Assembly (NCBI GenBank): GCA_964588665.1
Contig: CAZPQQ010000111.1
Coordinates: 1 to 7,142, forward strand
Length of the DNA: 7,142 bases
Direction of reading: 5' to 3'
Source: UBA2160 sp964588665
Lineage (GTDB): Bacteria; Chloroflexota; Dehalococcoidia; Lucifugimonadales; UBA1123
A program made the translations under genes and the position numbers. Positions 4,728-7,142 of this stretch are shown piece after piece (positions within the stretch are counted from its first letter, which is position 1; each line of letters opens with the position of its first letter). A model generated the notes under the pieces. That model was given only the letters and a program-made list of their open reading frames with translations, made no database searches and had not been told where the DNA came from.

Positions 4728-6063
4728 GCGCTTCCTCCTTCGCGGGCTGCCCCGCGGGCTCGAACAGCGTCGGCCCGGCAACCGATGTCTGCAGTGCATC
4801 GAGCGCCTTGCGGACGATTCGACGACCGTATTCGGCGTCCTTCTCCGGGCCGAGGGCGGGATTGCCGCAAACGTGTTCGATGCGAGAGCCACGGACGACC
4901 CTGGGCGCTCCGGTGGTCAGGGCCAGGCTGTAAAGGGCGGATATCACGCTGGTCGGGATCCCTGCCCGCTCGATCTCCTTCGCGATCGTTGCACCGCAAC
5001 GATTACAGGTGCCTCAAGTCGCAACGAGCACGCATGCTCGCACCCCGTTGGCCTGAAGCTCTTCAGCCATCTCTGCGCCCATTCGCTTGGAGTCGCCGAC
5101 AGCGGTGCCAACGCCGCTGGTCGAGAAGAACCAGGGGTGGATGTCCGCGAACGCCCCTTCGGCCTCCATCTCGCGCATGATGTTCAGAGGCAGGACATAG
5201 TTGGGGTTTTGGTTGACGATGTTCGTGTAGAAGCCGCGATGTACGCTCTCCCAGTGCTCGGCGCTCAGCGCGTCGAGCCCGTCGATCGAGTAGCGAAACC
5301 ATTCGGTGGCGCCGCCTCGGACCAGGCGGTCGGGGTTGCCTCGCGGAACCAGACTGCCAGTCGTGACGAGGCCGATGGTCGCGCCGGCCAGATCGGCGAT
5401 CGGCGCGGCGGGTTCGACGACTTCCGGCATCTGTATCGGCAGCTCGGTGTCGAACGGGTGCTCGTTGAGTCGAGCCACCAGCATGTCGGCCGCCCGGACC
5501 GCCGCGGGTTGCTCCCGTAGACCGGCCCGCCTGATTCCCCGAGGCATGTAGCCCTCGACCTCGGAGGAGCCGATCTCTTCGCCGCCAGCCAGTTTCAGGC
5601 CGAGTCGCGCCATCGCTTTTAGCACGTCTCTCATTTCAGCAGCCGATTCGCCGGTGGGCAGAATGTGGCACCCCTTGCCGTGCTCCAACACGCCCGGGTT
5701 CTCGTGGTACATCGCCGTCACGGACGCGATGCCCGCTTGACTGGCAAGCTTGCACACTTCTCCGCACGCGAGGCCGTACCGCCCGGCGTTGAACGCAGGA
5801 CCGGCGATTACCAGGTCCGGCTTGGCGTCAGAAACCGCCCGGCCGATCGCCTCCAGCGCTTCGTCGCGCTCCTCGTTGACGTAGTTGTCGCCGCACATCA
5901 CCGTCGTCACGATTTCGGCGGCATCGCCCAGAATCTGCTGCAACAGGCGCCCCGGACCGACGGTCCCGTCGATCACTTTCACCGCGGCGTTGGCCTCTTC
6001 TTCGCCGCCTACGCCCGCGAAATACTGGTTCAGGTAGTGGACGACCTTCAATCGCTCACTCAT
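4717..6063 (-). CDS. grdB: GrdB-like selenoprotein, reductase component B (in-frame UGA = Sec350)
   Basis: A 448-residue protein when the TGA at 5014-5016 is read as selenocysteine; taken as a stop it would leave 349 residues and lose the active site. The N-terminus (VVHYLNQYFAGVGGEEEANA, then VGPGRLLQQILGDAAEIVTT, MCGDNYVNEE) and YGLACGEVCKLA are GrdB hallmarks. After HPWFFSTSGVGTAVGDSKRMG comes VLVAT-U-GTCNRCGATIAKEIERAGIP, the Sec-x-x-Cys-x-x-Cys active-site region, then TGAPRVVRGSRIEHVCGNPALGPE, all typical of the C-terminus. With GrdE it forms the substrate-specific B protein, which passes a carboxymethyl group to the GrdA selenoprotein. AAGGAG lies 8 bases before the ATG and a sigma70-like promoter lies upstream. 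The gene requires SelA-D and the Sec tRNA elsewhere in the genome. Cytosolic. Confidence 0.93.
4985..5016 (-). promoter_or_regulatory. Sec UGA and probable bacterial SECIS hairpin
   Basis: In minus-strand sense, the UGA (5016-5014) is followed by 10 bases and then ATCGTTGC-GGT-GCAACGAT (5003-4985), a perfect 8-bp stem with a 3-base loop beginning GG. The loop starts 18 bases after the UGA. Distance, stem length and a G early in the loop fit the known bacterial SECIS pattern recognised by SelB, as in E. coli fdhF. An alternative, shorter pairing (GCACC with GGTGC) is mutually exclusive with it. Confidence 0.85.
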
Positions 6064-6071
6064 TCAGAACA

Positions 6072-6133
6072 CTCCTTGGCTCTCTAGGTCGTTCGATGTG
6101 GCCAGATCATAGCACCGTGACGTCTCGCGTCAA
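6072..6133 (-). promoter_or_regulatory. Sigma70-type promoter and ribosome site of the grdB-grdE unit
   Basis: In minus-strand sense TTGACG (6133-6128), 16 bases, then TATGAT (6111-6106): five of six matches to each consensus box. Transcription would begin near 6099, giving a leader of about 36 bases with AAGGAG at 6077-6072. A dyad TGACG-N5-CGTCA (6118-6132) covers the -35 box and part of the spacer and could be a repressor site; this last point is inference. Confidence 0.65.
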
Positions 6134-6222
6134 GCAGTTCTCGGGCGAACACGATCCCAAGCCTTCGGGCCGCCATCGAAGGTAACCGTGCATCTGCATT
6201 TCACCATTCTTGTATCTTAGAA

Positions 6223-6396
6223 ATGGACATGGCAGATCGTTCCATTCTTGGTCGTAAGAGACCGGGCTTCAGCCGGATCGTCACGTCTCAAGCTCCCAGA
6301 GCCCGAACAGTTGTGTGCCCCGACTACACTCGAGGGCGGATGTTACAAGACTGGGCCTGTACCAGGCGCTCAATCAATCTGGCAGGAGGTGCGGCT
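6223..6396 (+). ncRNA. Candidate IS110 left end / bridge RNA region
   Basis: IS110-group elements encode a structured bridge RNA of roughly 180 bases just upstream of the recombinase gene. Here that space lacks recognisable protein similarity yet holds hairpins: GGTC-GTAAGA-GACC (6250-6263), CCGG-N7-CCGG (6262-6276, overlapping the first) and GCCTG-TAC-CAGGC (6355-6367). The left boundary of the element is not visible; 6223 is only an estimate from the usual RNA length. Guide segments cannot be assigned without the right end, which lies beyond the window. Confidence 0.35.
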
Positions 6397-7142
6397 ATTT
6401 CAGAACAAGTGCATGTAGGAATTGACGTTTCGTCTACTGACCTGGTAATGGCGATGAATCCTGGCGGTGAGTTGGTCCAGTACTCAAACGACGCCGAAGG
6501 CATAGCGGCTCTTGTGGAGCATGCAGTGTCAGTCGATCCCGCCAGCGTAGTGTTGGAAGCCACCGGTGGGTATCAAATGTTCGCGGCGACTGAGTTGCAG
6601 TTGGCCGAGCTCCCTGTTTCGCTGGTCAACCCACGGCAGGTTCGCAATTTTGCTCGGGCAACCGGGAGGTTGGCGAAAACGGACGCAATTGACGCTCGGG
6701 TGCTTGCCCAATTCGGGGAAGCGATCGAACCACCGGTGCGAACTCTACCTGATGAGCAGACGCGAGAGTTGCGTGCCTTGGTGGATCGGCGGCGCCAACT
6801 CTCGGGCATGCTGAAGTCGGAGCAGAACCGTCTGCGCAGTGCATCAGAGCGTGTTCGTCCGCAGATCCAGGCGCACATCCGCTGGCTCAAGGACCAGATG
6901 AAAGATCTCGACGATGACATCGGGAAGATGATCCGCTCGTCCCCCATGTGGCGCGCCCAAGACGATCTGCTGAGAACTGTGCCAGGGGGTCGGCCCTGTG
7001 CTTTCATCAATGCTGCTGGCGCACCTTCCTGAGTTAGGCCGCCTGAATCGTGGCGAAGTGGCGGCGTTGGTTGGCGTGGCGCCGCTCAATCGAGACAGCG
7101 GCGCGTATCGAGGCACGCGATCGATATGGGGAGGTCGGCCTG
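6397..7142 (+). pseudogene. IS110-family recombinase, frameshifted and cut by window edge
   Basis: The RuvC-like DEDD residues are visible. Counting from the ATT at 6397, they are Asp10 (HVGIDVSS), Glu54 (VVLEATGGY), and Asp96 and Asp99 (AKTDAIDARVLAQF). A coiled segment follows (about 117-185). At VPG (about 195-197) the frame is lost in a run of five G (6985-6989). Dropping one G restores VGPVLSSMLLAHLPELGRLN, then GEVAALVGVAPLNRDSGAYRG, the Tnp_20 domain with the probable catalytic Ser of DSG, open to the window end. As written, the frame stops at 7030-7032. The best ribosome site, AGGAGG (6384-6389), points 7 bases on to ATT rather than ATG; the ATG at 6223 would add 58 residues unlike the family. 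Either a decayed copy or a one-base sequencing error. Confidence 0.85.

Larger units (their letters stand above)
4392..4728 (-). repeat. 15-bp direct repeat flanking an insert between grdB and grdE
   Basis: ATCTCAAGACGCATG occurs at 4392-4406 and again at 4714-4728; the next base differs on both sides. On the minus strand this is CATGCGTCTTGAGAT, which contains both the end of grdB (CAT GCG TCT TGA) and the start of grdE (ATG CGT CTT GAG AT). Removing one copy plus the 307-bp insert (4407-4713) gives an 11-base stop/start overlap with AAGGAGG six bases before the grdE ATG. The arrangement looks like a target-site duplication, though slippage or recombination could also create it. Confidence 0.85.

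Noticed and set aside
4717..5016. grdB as a pseudogene cut by a nonsense mutation
   Set aside because: The stop lies exactly at the family's Sec codon, coding sequence continues conserved beyond it, and a SECIS-like hairpin follows.
4194..5520. Long plus-strand open frames across the grd region
   Set aside because: They are shadows of grdB, grdE and the insert in a GC-rich genome; none shows a recognisable protein or start.
6223..6396. ATG 6223 as the recombinase start
   Set aside because: The extra 58 residues do not resemble IS110 N-termini, which begin only a few residues before the GIDVS motif; the strong ribosome site lies at 6384-6389.

Overview
The window looks like chromosomal DNA from an uncultured, GC-rich bacterium. 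Candidate hosts are Chloroflexota of the SAR202/Dehalococcoidia type. That placement is an inference from three things: the gene mix (FAS1-like/MaoC hot-dog pair, PPOX-class flavoprotein, GrdB/GrdE-like pair), the dispersed palindromes around GGGTTTCAAACCC, and the CCCTTCGACAGGCTCAGGG-type intergenic repeats. No rRNA, tRNA or CRISPR array is visible.

Layout. 1-51 is probably the 3' end of a plus-strand gene. 52-556 has no gene but holds a palindromic repeat split by a 131-bp MITE. 557-2088 is a plus-strand cluster: an FAS1-like hot-dog protein, an HTD2/MaoC-type hot-dog dehydratase and a small unrecognised protein. 2089-2326 carries two oppositely oriented copies of the GGGTTTCAAACCC palindrome. 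2327-2764 (minus) is a PPOX-class flavin or F420 enzyme. 2765-3142 is packed with five short inverted and direct repeats. 3143-6063 (minus) holds a grdB-like then a grdE-like gene, behind a good sigma70-type promoter at 6106-6133. 6223 to the right edge is an IS110-family element, probably broken.

Main points. (1) The grdB-like gene is a selenoprotein. Its in-frame TGA at 5014-5016 falls exactly at the family's Sec position (T-U-G-T-C-N-R-C-G) and is followed by an 8-bp hairpin with a GGU loop; read through, the protein has 448 residues. (2) grdB and grdE once overlapped by 11 nt. An insert flanked by a 15-bp direct repeat duplicated the stop/start overlap and pushed the genes 311 bp apart. 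The insert carries two 81-bp palindromic units, the second split by a MITE. (3) The insert is open in the one frame that starts at the old grdE ATG, behind the original AAGGAGG, and stops 11 nt inside the present grdE start. This 110-codon relay ORF could preserve translational coupling. (4) Both MITE copies are 131 bp, share about 85% of bases, have 4-bp TTCA/TGAA duplications, and each sits at the centre of a palindrome.

How the genes may work together. GrdB and a pyruvoyl-forming GrdE are the substrate-binding B component of glycine/sarcosine/betaine reductases. GrdA, GrdC and GrdD are not in this window, so substrate and electron partner are open. The two hot-dog proteins plausibly form one heteromeric acyl-thioester hydratase/dehydratase.
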